Source: UBA5069 sp964560495 | GTDB lineage: Bacteria; Chloroflexota; Anaerolineae; Caldilineales; Caldilineaceae | NCBI GenBank assembly: GCA_964560495.1 | Contig: CAZLMM010000003.1 | Span: 1 to 64,000, forward strand | Direction: 5' to 3' | DNA length: 64,000 nt | Shown here: positions 36,101-44,876 of the stretch, in pieces | Layout: each line of letters opens with the position of its first letter | How positions within the stretch are numbered: the first letter of the stretch is position 1 | Notes under the pieces: generated by a model | Databases searched by the model: none | What the model saw: only the letters and a program-made list of their open reading frames with translations | What the model was told of the DNA's origin: nothing | Program-made: the position numbers and the translations under genes

Positions 36101-37006
36101 TCAGCCGCCTTTTACTGCGCCGGCGGTGATGCCTGAAATGAACTGACGAGAAGCGAGCAAGAAGACGATGAGGATGGGCAGGATGGCGCCGGTCGCGCCA
36201 AGGATTTGCACGCCGATTTCTGTGCCGCGCAGACTGCGCAGAGTGCTGAGCGCCACCGGCAAGGTGTATTTTGCTTCTTCCTTAAGGATGAGCAGGGGCC
36301 ATTGGAAGTCGTTCCACTTGCCCATGAAGGTGAGGATCGCCAGAGCCGCCAGCGCGGGTGTGATGATCGGCACGATGATGTTCCAGTAGATACGGAAGTC
36401 GTGCGCGCCGTCGATGCGCGCTGCATCCATCAGTTCGTTAGGCACCGCGCCGTCGATGTACTGCCGCATCCAGAAAATGCCAAAGGCATTGGCGATGCCG
36501 GGGATGATCAGCGGATTCCAGGTGTCGATCCAGCCCAGCCAACGCATGATCACAAAGGAGGGAATCAAGCCGATGACCCCAGGCACCATCAACGTCGCCA
36601 ATAGAAAGGCAAACAACCCCTCACGACCGGGAAAGCGGTATTTGGCAAAGGCATAGCCGGCCAACGAGCAAAAGAAAAGCACCAGGGTTGTGTGAATCAC
36701 GGCAATGGCCAGGCTGTTCCAGAGCGCATTCCAAAAAGGTAGCGCATCCACCAGATCGATGTAATTCTGCATCAGCGCGTCGCCAAACCAAAGCGGCGGC
36801 GGGATGCGCAGGATCGTTGCGGAGCGGTGCGTCGACGTCACCAACATGTAGTAGAAGGGAAACGCAGTCATAAGCGCCAGGCCGGTCAGCAAGAAATAGA
36901 TTGCGAACATGCCAACCGGGCCGCTCAAACGATCTCGTCCACCCGACCCCACTTTTTCTTTGCCTTTGACGGTTTGTGTTGTTGCAACAGGTTGCGCACT
37001 TGCCAT
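36101..37006 (-). CDS. Sugar ABC transporter permease, MalG-like (second CUT1 system)
   Basis: A 301-residue permease with about six hydrophobic segments, including MFAIYFLLTGLALMTAFPFY and FFCSLAGYAFAKYRF (a typical MalG helix). The EAA loop reads ELMDAARIDGAHDFRIYWN. It lies 13 bases downstream of the MalF-like gene. No ATPase gene is present in this operon either. The following lipoprotein gene starts about 120 bases further on. Confidence 0.9.
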   Translation of the reverse strand: MASAQPVATTQTVKGKEKVGSGGRDRLSGPVGMFAIYFLLTGLALMTAFPFYYMLVTSTHRSATILRIPPPLWFGDALMQNYIDLVDALPFWNALWNSLAIAVIHTTLVLFFCSLAGYAFAKYRFPGREGLFAFLLATLMVPGVIGLIPSFVIMRWLGWIDTWNPLIIPGIANAFGIFWMRQYIDGAVPNELMDAARIDGAHDFRIYWNIIVPIITPALAALAILTFMGKWNDFQWPLLILKEEAKYTLPVALSTLRSLRGTEIGVQILGATGAILPILIVFLLASRQFISGITAGAVKGG

Positions 37007-37019
37007 GTTTCATTCCCTT

Positions 37020-37964
37020 TCAGTCGGTCGGGTTGCGACCCTGCCAGCGGTTGTAGAGGAAGCTGAACAGTACAATCAGCACAAAGAGCACAAAGGCCAT
37101 GGCCGCGGCATAGCCAAAACGAGTATATTTGAACGCAGTCCAATAGATGAGCACCATGGAGACCAGTCCTGCGCGTCCGGTGCCGCCCGGCGCTGAGGAT
37201 TGTGTGCCGCCAGCCAACATCACAGGAATATCGAAGGTCTGCATTGCGCCGATAATCGACAAGATCACTTGAAAAAGAATGACCGGACGCATCAGCGGTA
37301 GGGTGATGAAGCGGAAGATGTGACGTGTGAGCGCGCCATCCACTCGCGCCGCTTCATACAACTCTGGATTAATGGACTGGAGGCCAGCCAGGAAGATGAT
37401 CATGGAATAGCCGGTCCACTGCCAGACCGTGACAATCGCGATGGATGGCTTCAACCAGGCTGCGCTATTCAACCAGTTAATCGGCGGAATGCCAAAGAAA
37501 CTCAGCGCATAATTGATCATGCCATAGCGTTCACCAAAAAGAGACGTGAAAATCAAGGACACCGCCACAGCCGAAGCGACAATAGGCATAAAGTAAGCTG
37601 CGCGATAGATGTCCTTGCCGCGAATATAGGCGCTGTTGATGATAAAGGCCAGGATGAACGCAATAGTCAACTGCGGAACAGTGGCAAAAATGAAAAGCCA
37701 GATCGTGTTGTAGATCGTCTGCCACCAGATGTCATCTACAATCAGATTGGCGTAGTTTTCCACGCCCACCCATTGCATAGGCGAGATGGCGTCCCAGGTG
37801 TGGAGACTGAGCCACAGCCCATAAAAAAGCGGGAAAATGCCAAAGACAGCGTAGAGGAAGTAGAACGGGGAAATAAAAACATAGGCCCAAATGTTGCGCC
37901 ACATTTCATGCAACGTCGTCCGTCGCCTCTGATGCTGCGCCTGTCCAGCGGTCAGTGTTGCCAT
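37020..37964 (-). CDS. Sugar ABC transporter permease, MalF-like (second CUT1 system)
   Basis: A 314-residue permease. Membrane segments begin AYVFISPFYFLYAVFGIFPL, and IYRAAYFMPIVASAVAVSLI is the usual MalF-type helix. The EAA-like loop reads ELYEAARVDGALTRHIFRFI. It is the first permease after the binding-protein gene, from which it is separated by a long imperfect stem-loop. It would pair with the 36101-37006 protein to import a sugar for the GH35 enzyme. Confidence 0.9.
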   Translation of the reverse strand: MATLTAGQAQHQRRRTTLHEMWRNIWAYVFISPFYFLYAVFGIFPLFYGLWLSLHTWDAISPMQWVGVENYANLIVDDIWWQTIYNTIWLFIFATVPQLTIAFILAFIINSAYIRGKDIYRAAYFMPIVASAVAVSLIFTSLFGERYGMINYALSFFGIPPINWLNSAAWLKPSIAIVTVWQWTGYSMIIFLAGLQSINPELYEAARVDGALTRHIFRFITLPLMRPVILFQVILSIIGAMQTFDIPVMLAGGTQSSAPGGTGRAGLVSMVLIYWTAFKYTRFGYAAAMAFVLFVLIVLFSFLYNRWQGRNPTD

Positions 37965-37991
37965 AAGTCTTCCCCTGCACGTGCAAAAGAA

Positions 37992-38048
37992 GAAGGTAGA
38001 AAATAGGAAGTAGAAGGCTGCCGCCTCTACTTCCTACTTTCTACTTCC
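37992..38048 (-). promoter_or_regulatory. Long imperfect stem-loop between binding-protein and permease genes
   Basis: On minus-strand RNA, 38023-38048 pairs with 37992-38018 over about 24 positions, with one bulged base, one mismatch and G-U pairs. A T-rich stretch (TTCTTCTTTTGC) follows on the minus strand, so partial termination is possible. It lies about 15 bases after the binding-protein stop. Confidence 0.7.
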
Positions 38049-38062
38049 TGTTTTCTCTAGCC

Positions 38063-39382
38063 TTATCCTACGACGTCGGGAATGCGGTTGAGCGCCTCAG
38101 CCTCGGCGTCTGCCGCCGCCTGCACGGGATCCTTGCCCTCTTGCAGCACCAGCGTAAGTTCTGCGCCGACAATGTCGTCGAGTTGCACGTCATTGGGTGT
38201 GCGGAAGATAGCTGGGATGTTGTCGGCGATCTCGGTCCAAATCTGGAAGACGGGTTGGCCGCCAAAGAATTCCACCGGCTCACTGTAGAAAGGATCCTGC
38301 CAGGCGGGCTTGTAGGCCGGCATGACGCCGGTCGCCTTGAAGAGCATGTTCTGGCCCTCGGCGGTGCAGCACGACCACTTCATGAAATCCCACGCCTCGT
38401 TCAGGTGTTGGCCCTGGGCCGGGATGGCGGTGAAGGAGCCGCCCCAGTTGTAGTTGGCCTCTGGCGCATGGATGACGCGCCACTTGCCCACCAGGTCCGG
38501 GTGGTTGCGGGTGAGGCCGCCCTGCATCCATGCGGCGATGACCATACCGGCAAAGGCGTTGTCGCTCAAACCGGCATCCCATTCGGCGCCCCACCATGGA
38601 ATGTCGGCGTCGATCCCCTCGCGCCGCGCCTGGTCGGCCAGCTGGAAGGGGCGGGTGGCCTTTTCGATGATGAGGATCTTGTTGCCTTCCTGATAGCCCT
38701 CACCCTGTTGGCGATAGGTTGCGCCGTAGATGTCCGTGCCGGCGTCGGCGAACAGAGAGGTCTTGCCCCCGCTCTTTTCCTTGAACTCCTTGGCAAAGGC
38801 AAAGAAATCATCCCAGGTGTGCTCTGCACCGCCGATCATGGCCTCGACTTCAGCCGGCTCCGTCGGATAGCCAGCGGCTTCGAAGAGGTCAGTGCGATAC
38901 CACACGCCTGCCGGGCCAATGTCCCACGGCATACAAACCAGGCGGCCATCTTCCGTGGAGCCTTGCGTCCACTTGTACTTCACCATGTCCTGCTCGAACT
39001 GACCGGCGTCGAATTGCTCCTTCAAGTCCACCAGACCGCCCTTGGCAGTGAAGCCGCCCACACGTCCGATCTCAATGGAGGCCACATCGGGCGCGCCGCT
39101 GCCGGCAGCAAAGGATGTCAACAGCTTGTCATGGGCGTCGGCGAAAGGTGTGTTGACAAAGGTCACTTTGACGTTGGGGTTGACCTGGGCGTAACCGTCG
39201 GCCCAGATATTGCCTGCATCATCCCACCACCAAAAGATAATCTCCACCGGCTCGGCTGACGCGCCCGTATCGGCGGCGCCGGAAGGGGCAGGCGCGCCAG
39301 CCGGTGCGCACGCCGCCATCACGCCCAGGCCGGCCACGCCAGCCGACAAACGCAAGAATTGACGTCGGGATAGACTGCTCAT
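38063..39382 (-). CDS. Sugar ABC transporter substrate-binding lipoprotein with Tat-type signal
   Basis: A family-1 solute-binding protein of 439 residues. The N-terminus MSSLSRRQFLRLSAG has twin Arg at 6-7 in a Tat-like SRRQFL motif, and LGVMAACAP supplies lipobox C25; Tat-exported lipoproteins are known in this phylum-type setting. The mature part includes IIFWWWDDAG, ASIEIGRVGGF and NWGGSFTAIPAQGQ. It begins the importer operon that includes two permeases, an FG-GAP lipoprotein, a Uma2 gene and a GH35 enzyme. The ATG at 39382 has AAGGAG upstream. The ligand is probably a galactose-containing oligosaccharide, by the GH35 gene only. Confidence 0.9.
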   Translation of the reverse strand: MSSLSRRQFLRLSAGVAGLGVMAACAPAGAPAPSGAADTGASAEPVEIIFWWWDDAGNIWADGYAQVNPNVKVTFVNTPFADAHDKLLTSFAAGSGAPDVASIEIGRVGGFTAKGGLVDLKEQFDAGQFEQDMVKYKWTQGSTEDGRLVCMPWDIGPAGVWYRTDLFEAAGYPTEPAEVEAMIGGAEHTWDDFFAFAKEFKEKSGGKTSLFADAGTDIYGATYRQQGEGYQEGNKILIIEKATRPFQLADQARREGIDADIPWWGAEWDAGLSDNAFAGMVIAAWMQGGLTRNHPDLVGKWRVIHAPEANYNWGGSFTAIPAQGQHLNEAWDFMKWSCCTAEGQNMLFKATGVMPAYKPAWQDPFYSEPVEFFGGQPVFQIWTEIADNIPAIFRTPNDVQLDDIVGAELTLVLQEGKDPVQAAADAEAEALNRIPDVVG

Positions 39383-39920
39383 CTTTTTCTCCTTGTGATT
39401 GGTTCAATATCGAACAGCAACGTAGTCGCTTCCTTCGCAAGATCGGTGAAGCAACGTTGCTGAAGCAAACACATGTTACGCAGGAAAGGCATCGAGGCCG
39501 GCGAACGTGGCGTATCTGGACGAGAGTGCCGTAGCCTTGGCATCCTAGATCGGCCTGCTCTCCTGAAAGACCGTATATTGTAAATCGAATTGGCGGTTCG
39601 CGAGCGACTCTCAGAATCGTATACCCACGGGTGCAGTTCGGATAATCACGCGAAGCGCAGTGCGCGCTCCCCCTGGCGTCGATTCTTTTTGGTACATGTC
39701 ACAAGCGCCAGAATACTACCACTCCTGTTGGGGGAGGCGCAAATCTGGAATTATGCCTACAAGGCAACTTTGAGGCTGATCCAACCACTTCGACATGAAA
39801 AGTTCATGAGAGTAGCGCTTTTTGTGACAAAAAGAGACACCGTGCGCGATGCCGCCCCGATATATACTTGGCCCAACGGTCAAAGAAATCATGCGACAAA
39901 ACAAAACGGAGAAAAACTCG
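39383..39920. other. Intergenic region between divergent genes
   Basis: About 540 bases with no convincing gene; the open frames here lack good starts and family patterns. It contains a short inverted repeat, AGCAACGT (39416-39423) against ACGTTGCT (39454-39461), in the leader of the binding-protein gene, and TACAAT on the minus strand near 39580 that could be a -10 box without a clear -35. Confidence 0.5.
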
Positions 39921-40424
39921 ATGTCCTCAATGCATCACATGCAAGAGGCGCTAGAGATAGACGCCTCGCCTGAAACCCTCTACGCAATCGTCGCCGACTA
40001 CCGTGTCGGCCATCCTGCCATTCTGCCGCCCGGCGCTTTCGGCCCCCTCATCGTGGAACAGGGCGGCGTAGGCGCCGGCACGATCACGCGAGGGAGCATC
40101 AAGATTTGGGGCAAGAACTACCCATTTCGCCACTCGATCAGCGAACCGGAGCCAGGGCGCGTCCTCAAAGAGACCGATCTGGACACCGGTCAATACACTA
40201 TTTTCACCTTCGATTCGCTGGACAGCGGTCGACGCACCCGCGTTACGTTCGACACGTGGTTTCCCCAGGCGGCAGGACTGGCAGGTTGGCTGGATGTGCG
40301 CATCAAGACCATGATCGCACACAAGTTGTATAAGGAGGAGCTGCGACGGCTGGCGGATTACGCGGCCCGACCGCAATCAATCGGGAGGGATGATTCCCGC
40401 CAACCTGAGCAGATTAGCGAGTAG
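39921..40424 (+). CDS. SRPBCC/START-like superfamily protein
   Basis: A 167-residue protein with the SRPBCC pattern: an N-terminal strand (EALEIDASPETLYAIVADY), a middle SIKIWGKNYPFRHSISEPE, a FDTWFPQAAGLAGW stretch and the long C-terminal helix (VRIKTMIAHKLYKEELRRL). Members of the superfamily bind hydrophobic ligands in a helix-grip fold; no specific role can be given. ATG 39921 is supported by GGAG nine bases upstream. The gene is convergent with the truncated Uma2 gene and their coding ends overlap by 48 bases. Confidence 0.75.
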   Translation: MSSMHHMQEALEIDASPETLYAIVADYRVGHPAILPPGAFGPLIVEQGGVGAGTITRGSIKIWGKNYPFRHSISEPEPGRVLKETDLDTGQYTIFTFDSLDSGRRTRVTFDTWFPQAAGLAGWLDVRIKTMIAHKLYKEELRRLADYAARPQSIGRDDSRQPEQISE

Positions 40425-40805
40425 TTCGTTCCGGCGGCGTTCCTGTTCGTTGCGTCGGCGCTCCCCCTGTAGCTGGGCTTCGGCTTGTTCGGCGCGCTGA
40501 CGCTCCCATTCGACAAGCTGACGCTCGGCGCACACACGGGGCGAGATGTAGGACATGTAGACAGGGTCGTGGATCAGGTGGGACGGATCAGGCTGGTCGT
40601 AGAGGTCACGCATGCGAAACTGAAAGCCCGGCAACACCGACGAGCGAATCACGCCGTCTGGCCGCGGCAACGGCTCGTAGAGACAATAGTATTCCTCCCA
40701 GTAGAGGTCCTCGGGCACGAAGCTGCCCAACACCTTCTCGCGCTCGACGTAGCCGCCATTCGTCGCCTCCAATTCGGCTTCGATAGTTGGTGTGCGCATT
40801 GACAT
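40377..40805 (-). pseudogene. Truncated Uma2 family gene lacking the catalytic core
   Basis: The 142-residue product matches only the C-terminal part of Uma2 proteins: SSVLPGFQFRMRDLYDQP, then HLIHDPVYMSYISPRV and a charged Arg/Glu/Gln tail; compare SEVLPGFRFRIADLHHMP in the gene at 33284-34132. The segments that would carry the active-site Asp and Glu are missing. Yet the start region looks intact: GGAGGG lies seven bases before ATG 40805, and MSMRTPTIEAELEATN resembles a Uma2 N-terminus. I infer an in-frame internal deletion of the core. It may be a relic or an expressed short protein. Confidence 0.6.
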
Positions 40806-41007
40806 GCTGCTTCCCTCCAATCTGATAGGGCGTCTCCCGGCGCCTATTCAGCGGGTTGCACAGTTACATCTCCTGAACAAAGAACACCATTGTATAACAG
40901 CACACTCTTGGAGTCGAAGCGTGTTGAGAGCTTGCCAAAGTGTTATTGCCCAATGCTATACTGCTTCCGTTTTTGCTTTTCCATCATTCAAACACGGGGA
41001 GAATTCC

Positions 41008-41874
41008 ATGCGTATTCTAGTGACCGGCGGCGCCGGTTTGGTGGGACGTTACACTGTTTCAGAGTTCAGCCACGCAGGTCACGAGGTCATTGCCTTTGAT
41101 CGCGCGTTGCCAGCGCCGCGCCTGCGTGATGTGTCTTATCGCACAGGCGACCATGAAGTGTTGAGCGACCTGGTGGAATTGTGCGTTGGCATGGATGCAA
41201 TCGTCCATCTCTCAGCCATCCCCAGCCCGCGTTACCACCCAAGCACAACGGTCTTTCGCACCAACGTCATGGGCACATTCAATATCCATGAGGCCGCCGC
41301 GCTGACGGGTGTGCCTCTGGTGGTTTCCACCAGCAGCCACAGCGCCTATGGCTTCGCCTACCACCACCGCCTTTTCCTGCCCAGCGCGCTGCCACTGACC
41401 GAAGAGAGCGCCGACCTTTCCCAGGACTGCTATGGATTGTCGAAGATGGTGGGTGAACAGATCGCCCATGCCTATCACCGGCGCAACGGGATGCGCGTCT
41501 GTTCGGTGCGCCCGCCGTGGGTCATCGACCCCGAAATGGACAGGAACGTTCTGCGCCACATGCTGACGTCGCCCACGGTGTGGAAAGGCGGCCTCTTTGC
41601 CTACATCGATGCGCGCGACCTGGCTGTCGTGTTTCGGATGATCGCGGAAGCGCCGGCGGAGCTGATTCAGGATGAGGTGTTCAATGTGGGCGCAGACGAC
41701 GCCTTCTGTCGCGAGTCGCTGCACACTCTGCTGCCGCGGCTCGATCCGGCCTTTGCCCCGCTGGTGGCTGGCCTGAAGAGCAACGAGTCCATGGTCAGTT
41801 CAGCGCGCATCAAGGAACGGTTGGGCTGGCAAGCGCGCCACACCTGGCGCGAGTTGATCGGAGAATCGATCTGA
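41008..41874 (+). CDS. NAD-dependent epimerase/dehydratase (extended SDR)
   Basis: A 288-residue extended short-chain dehydrogenase. Rossmann motif ILVTGGAGLVGRYTV at the N-terminus, MDAIVHLSAIPSPRYHP, catalytic Ser/Thr in VVSTSSHSAYGF, and YxxxK in CYGLSKMVGE (Tyr and Lys). The family interconverts nucleotide sugars or oxidises sugar acids; uronate dehydrogenase-like enzymes are close in shape, but no specific activity is claimed. ATG 41008 has GGGGAGAA upstream; a TATACT near 40970 with a long spacer is a weak promoter candidate. It stands alone on the plus strand. Confidence 0.85.
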   Translation: MRILVTGGAGLVGRYTVSEFSHAGHEVIAFDRALPAPRLRDVSYRTGDHEVLSDLVELCVGMDAIVHLSAIPSPRYHPSTTVFRTNVMGTFNIHEAAALTGVPLVVSTSSHSAYGFAYHHRLFLPSALPLTEESADLSQDCYGLSKMVGEQIAHAYHRRNGMRVCSVRPPWVIDPEMDRNVLRHMLTSPTVWKGGLFAYIDARDLAVVFRMIAEAPAELIQDEVFNVGADDAFCRESLHTLLPRLDPAFAPLVAGLKSNESMVSSARIKERLGWQARHTWRELIGESI

Positions 41875-41881
41875 ACGAGGA

Positions 41882-42000
41882 ACTATTCAGTCACTCATTC
41901 TGATGTAGGGGCGCGAGGTGGGCGGCGGAGCGCCATTGTTTCATAATACCAGCTTCGTTCGTCGCCCACCTCATGCCCGTACTGCAACCTGCTGAATAGT
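41882..42000. terminator. Nested inverted repeats between convergent genes
   Basis: Outer arms ACTATTCAG (41882-41890) and CTGAATAGT (41992-42000) are perfectly complementary. Inside, GAGGTGGGCG (41915-41924) pairs with CGCCCACCTC (41963-41972), and a further GGGC/GCCC pair flanks it across a 2x2 internal loop. It starts 8 bases after the epimerase stop and ends 57 bases before the convergent permease's stop, a place for a bidirectional terminator. Confidence 0.6.
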
Positions 42001-42056
42001 ATCACTCTCGGCGATGATGCCTGTACGGCCCGGAGCCGCACCTACGGTGGTAATGC

Positions 42057-43238
42057 TCATCCACCACGGCGGCGGGTGGCGGCGTCGAAGATGACGGCCG
42101 CGGCCAGCACGAGACCTCTGGCGATGTACTGAATCGAGATGTCCACACCCATCAGGTTCATGCCGCTGGTCAGAGAACCCATCACCAACGCGCCAATGAG
42201 CGACCCGAAGACGCTGCCCACGCCGCCGGCCGCCGAGACGCCGCCCACATAGGCCGCGGCGATGGCGTCCAGCTCGAAGAGGGTGCCAGCCGTTGTCGTA
42301 GCCGACTGCAGGCGCGATGTGAACAAGATGCCGGAGAGCGCAGCCAGTAAACCCATGGAGCCGAACACCACATAGGTGATGCGCTTGACGCTGATGCCGC
42401 TCAGTTCTGCGGCCTCTGGGTTGCCGCCCACTGCATAGATGTGACGCCCCAGGACCGTGCGCGTCGTGATGAACTGATAGATGCCCACGACCAACAGCAC
42501 AATGACCGCTGTCCAGGAGAGGCCGTTATATCCCGCCAATACCCAGGTGACCAGGCCAAGAAGCACCGAGACGAAAATTAGCTTGAGGGTGAAGATGGAT
42601 TTGGGCAGCACCTCGAAACCATAAGCCAGCTTCGTGCGGCGTTCTCTGAATTGACTGATGATAAACAGGATGATGGCAATCCCTCCCAGGATCAGCGTCA
42701 ATTTGTGCCCAGAAAACTCGCTGAAACCTGGAATATCAGGGATAAACCCGTTGCCGATGGCGTTGAAAGCCGCATCTGGGATAATGATCGTGCCGGTGCC
42801 CATGGTCACTTGTAAGAGGAGACCGCGATAGATCAGCCATCCGGCCAGGCTGGCGACAAAGGAAGGGATGCCGAAATAGGCCACCAAAAAGGCTGTGATC
42901 AGCCCGCCAACCACGCCGAGCGCCAGCACCAGCGGAACGACCGCAATTACGGGCAGCATCCACTGCACCAGAGCAATGGCCGCGACCGCGCCCAGGAAGC
43001 CTGCCAAAAAGCCAACTGACAGATCAATGTGGCGGATGACGATGACCAGGGTCATGCCGACCGCCAACACGGCAATGTAACCTGTCTGGTTGATCAAGTT
43101 GCTGATATTGCGGGCGGAGATGAACAAGCCATCTGTCAGGACGGTGAAAATCCCCATGATCACGAATAGGGCAATGAACATTCCATATTCGCGGACATTC
43201 TGGCGCAAGACTCTCTGTAAGTCATTGAAGAAAGACAT
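42057..43238 (-). CDS. gguB: Multiple-sugar ABC transporter permease, GguB/XylH-like
   Basis: A 393-residue BPD_transp_2 permease with about ten hydrophobic segments. Characteristic elements are IRHIDLSVGFLAGFLGAVAA, FGIPSFVASLAGWLIYRG and HIYAVGGNPEAAELSGISVK. The length and the insertion between the two halves (KLAYGFEVLPKSIF) match the XylH/GguB subgroup rather than RbsC. ATG 43238 is supported by GGAG upstream. Its gene starts 11 bases after the ATPase stop. Confidence 0.85.
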   Translation of the reverse strand: MSFFNDLQRVLRQNVREYGMFIALFVIMGIFTVLTDGLFISARNISNLINQTGYIAVLAVGMTLVIVIRHIDLSVGFLAGFLGAVAAIALVQWMLPVIAVVPLVLALGVVGGLITAFLVAYFGIPSFVASLAGWLIYRGLLLQVTMGTGTIIIPDAAFNAIGNGFIPDIPGFSEFSGHKLTLILGGIAIILFIISQFRERRTKLAYGFEVLPKSIFTLKLIFVSVLLGLVTWVLAGYNGLSWTAVIVLLVVGIYQFITTRTVLGRHIYAVGGNPEAAELSGISVKRITYVVFGSMGLLAALSGILFTSRLQSATTTAGTLFELDAIAAAYVGGVSAAGGVGSVFGSLIGALVMGSLTSGMNLMGVDISIQYIARGLVLAAAVIFDAATRRRGG

Positions 43239-43249
43239 GGTCGGTCTCC

Positions 43250-44770
43250 TCAACTGGTTGCCAGTTGCATGATCTTTTCTTGGGTTGCTTCTTGAATTGG
43301 CAGTTCGCCCGTGATCTTCCCGGAAGCAACGACATAAATCCGGTCGCTCATTCCCAACACCTCGGGCAGTTCAGACGAGATCATGATGATGCTCATGCCT
43401 TGTTCCACCAGGCCATTCATCAGCGTGTAAATCTCGTATTTGGCGCCGACGTCGATGCCGCGCGTTGGTTCATCCAGAATCAGAACATTGGGCTTGACAA
43501 AAAGCCACTTGCCCAACGACACCTTCTGTTGATTGCCGCCGCTCAAGTTGCCAACCTTTTGCTCGACGCTGGGCGTGCGCACGTTGAGGCTGACCCGGTA
43601 CTCGTTGGCAACTTTCACTTCCGCATTGCTGTCCACAACCCCGCTTCTGGCGATCTCTCGCAGGTTGGCGAGGGTGATGTTCTGTTTCACATCTTGAATC
43701 AGGATCAACCCCTTGGCTTTCCTGTCTTCAGTGACATAGGCAATGCCGGCCCGAATGGCTTCTTCAGGTCGGTGGAAGACCCTCTTTTCGCCATTGACAT
43801 AGACGTCGCCGTGGAGCTGAAATCCTGTCGGATTGCCAAAAATGCTCAAGGCGAGTTCAGTGCGTCCTGAACCCATCAAGCCGGAAATCCCAACGATCTC
43901 GCCTTTCTTGACCTGCAGGCTGATGTCTTTGAGGACATCCCGACCGAGCGTCTGGCTGTGCGCGCTCAAATCCCTGACCTCGAACACCACTTCTTCTGAG
44001 CGTTTGTGCTCGCGTTTGGGGTAGATGTTCTCGATTTCGCGACCCACCATATGTTTGATGAGCACCGGTTCCGAAACTTCCCCTTTATGCGCATCCAGTG
44101 TGCACACTGTCTGACCATCGCGCAGGACTGTCACCGTGTCGGCGATCGAGATGACCTCCTTCAACTTGTGCGAGATCATGATGCATGTCACGCCGTGGTC
44201 TTTCAGGTCGCGCAAAAGGTTCAACAAGTTCTCACTGTCATCTTCGTTCAGCGCCGCGGTCGGCTCATCCAGGATCAAGAGCTTGACATCTTTGCTCAAC
44301 GCCTTCGCGATCTCGATCAACTGTTGCTTGCCTACGCCCAGGTCCTTTACCTTTGCCGCCGGGTTGACGTTGAGCCGGACTCTGCGCAACATCTCACTGG
44401 ATCTGCGAATCGTCTCATTCCAGTCGACCAGAAAGCCCTTGCGAACTTCATGCCCCAAGAAGATGTTCTCATAGACCGTCATCTCGGGAACCAACGCCAG
44501 TTCTTGATAGATGATGGCGATGCCAGCCTTTTCACTGTCGCTGATGCCACGAAATTGCTGCACTTCTCCGCCAAAAAGAATGTCACCGCTGTACGCGCCG
44601 TGGGGATAAACGCCGCTCAACACTTTCATCAAAGTGGACTTGCCAGCGCCATTCTCACCAACCAGGCAGTGGATCTCATTGGGCGCAACGCGAAAGCTGA
44701 CATTGTCCAACGCCTTGACTCCTGGAAAGGTTTTGGTGATGTTTCTCATTTCGAGAATTGGAGTAGTCAT
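43250..44770 (-). CDS. gguA: Multiple-sugar ABC transporter ATPase, GguA/XylG-like
   Basis: A 506-residue tandem ATPase. Domain 1: Walker A VGENGAGKSTLMKVLSG, the GguA/XylG-like YPHGAYSGDI, LGVGKQQLIEIAKALS and Walker B LLILDEPTAALNE. Domain 2: GLMGSGRTELALSIFG, LSGGNQQKVSLGKWL and VLILDEPTRGIDVG. It energises import of a monosaccharide by the adjacent permease and ChvE-like binding protein. It follows the binding-protein gene after a strong stem-loop. Confidence 0.9.
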   Translation of the reverse strand: MTTPILEMRNITKTFPGVKALDNVSFRVAPNEIHCLVGENGAGKSTLMKVLSGVYPHGAYSGDILFGGEVQQFRGISDSEKAGIAIIYQELALVPEMTVYENIFLGHEVRKGFLVDWNETIRRSSEMLRRVRLNVNPAAKVKDLGVGKQQLIEIAKALSKDVKLLILDEPTAALNEDDSENLLNLLRDLKDHGVTCIMISHKLKEVISIADTVTVLRDGQTVCTLDAHKGEVSEPVLIKHMVGREIENIYPKREHKRSEEVVFEVRDLSAHSQTLGRDVLKDISLQVKKGEIVGISGLMGSGRTELALSIFGNPTGFQLHGDVYVNGEKRVFHRPEEAIRAGIAYVTEDRKAKGLILIQDVKQNITLANLREIARSGVVDSNAEVKVANEYRVSLNVRTPSVEQKVGNLSGGNQQKVSLGKWLFVKPNVLILDEPTRGIDVGAKYEIYTLMNGLVEQGMSIIMISSELPEVLGMSDRIYVVASGKITGELPIQEATQEKIMQLATS

Positions 44771-44820
44771 TGCGCCTCCAGCCGTTTTGGATAGGATGAG
44801 GAAGGAACGGGGGAAAGAAA

Positions 44821-44852
44821 AGAACAGTGATGATTGTAGTCATCACTGTTCT
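44821..44852 (-). terminator. Stem-loop with T-rich tail after the ChvE-like gene
   Basis: A perfect 13-bp stem (44821-44833 and 44840-44852) with a 6-base loop; on the minus strand it is followed by TTTTCTTTC. It lies 25 bases after the binding-protein stop and upstream of the ATPase gene, so it is probably a leaky terminator that keeps binding-protein mRNA in excess. Confidence 0.75.
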
Positions 44853-44876
44853 TGGTCCGATCAGTTGGTTGCGAGT

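Noticed and set aside
39416..39461. Inverted repeat in the leader of the second CUT1 binding-protein gene as a riboswitch
   Set aside because: Only an 8-bp stem with a 30-base loop; nothing else resembles a known riboswitch class.
39590..39973. Plus-strand frame of 127 codons before the SRPBCC gene
   Set aside because: No ATG start with a ribosome-binding site, no family pattern, and it overlaps the SRPBCC gene out of frame.
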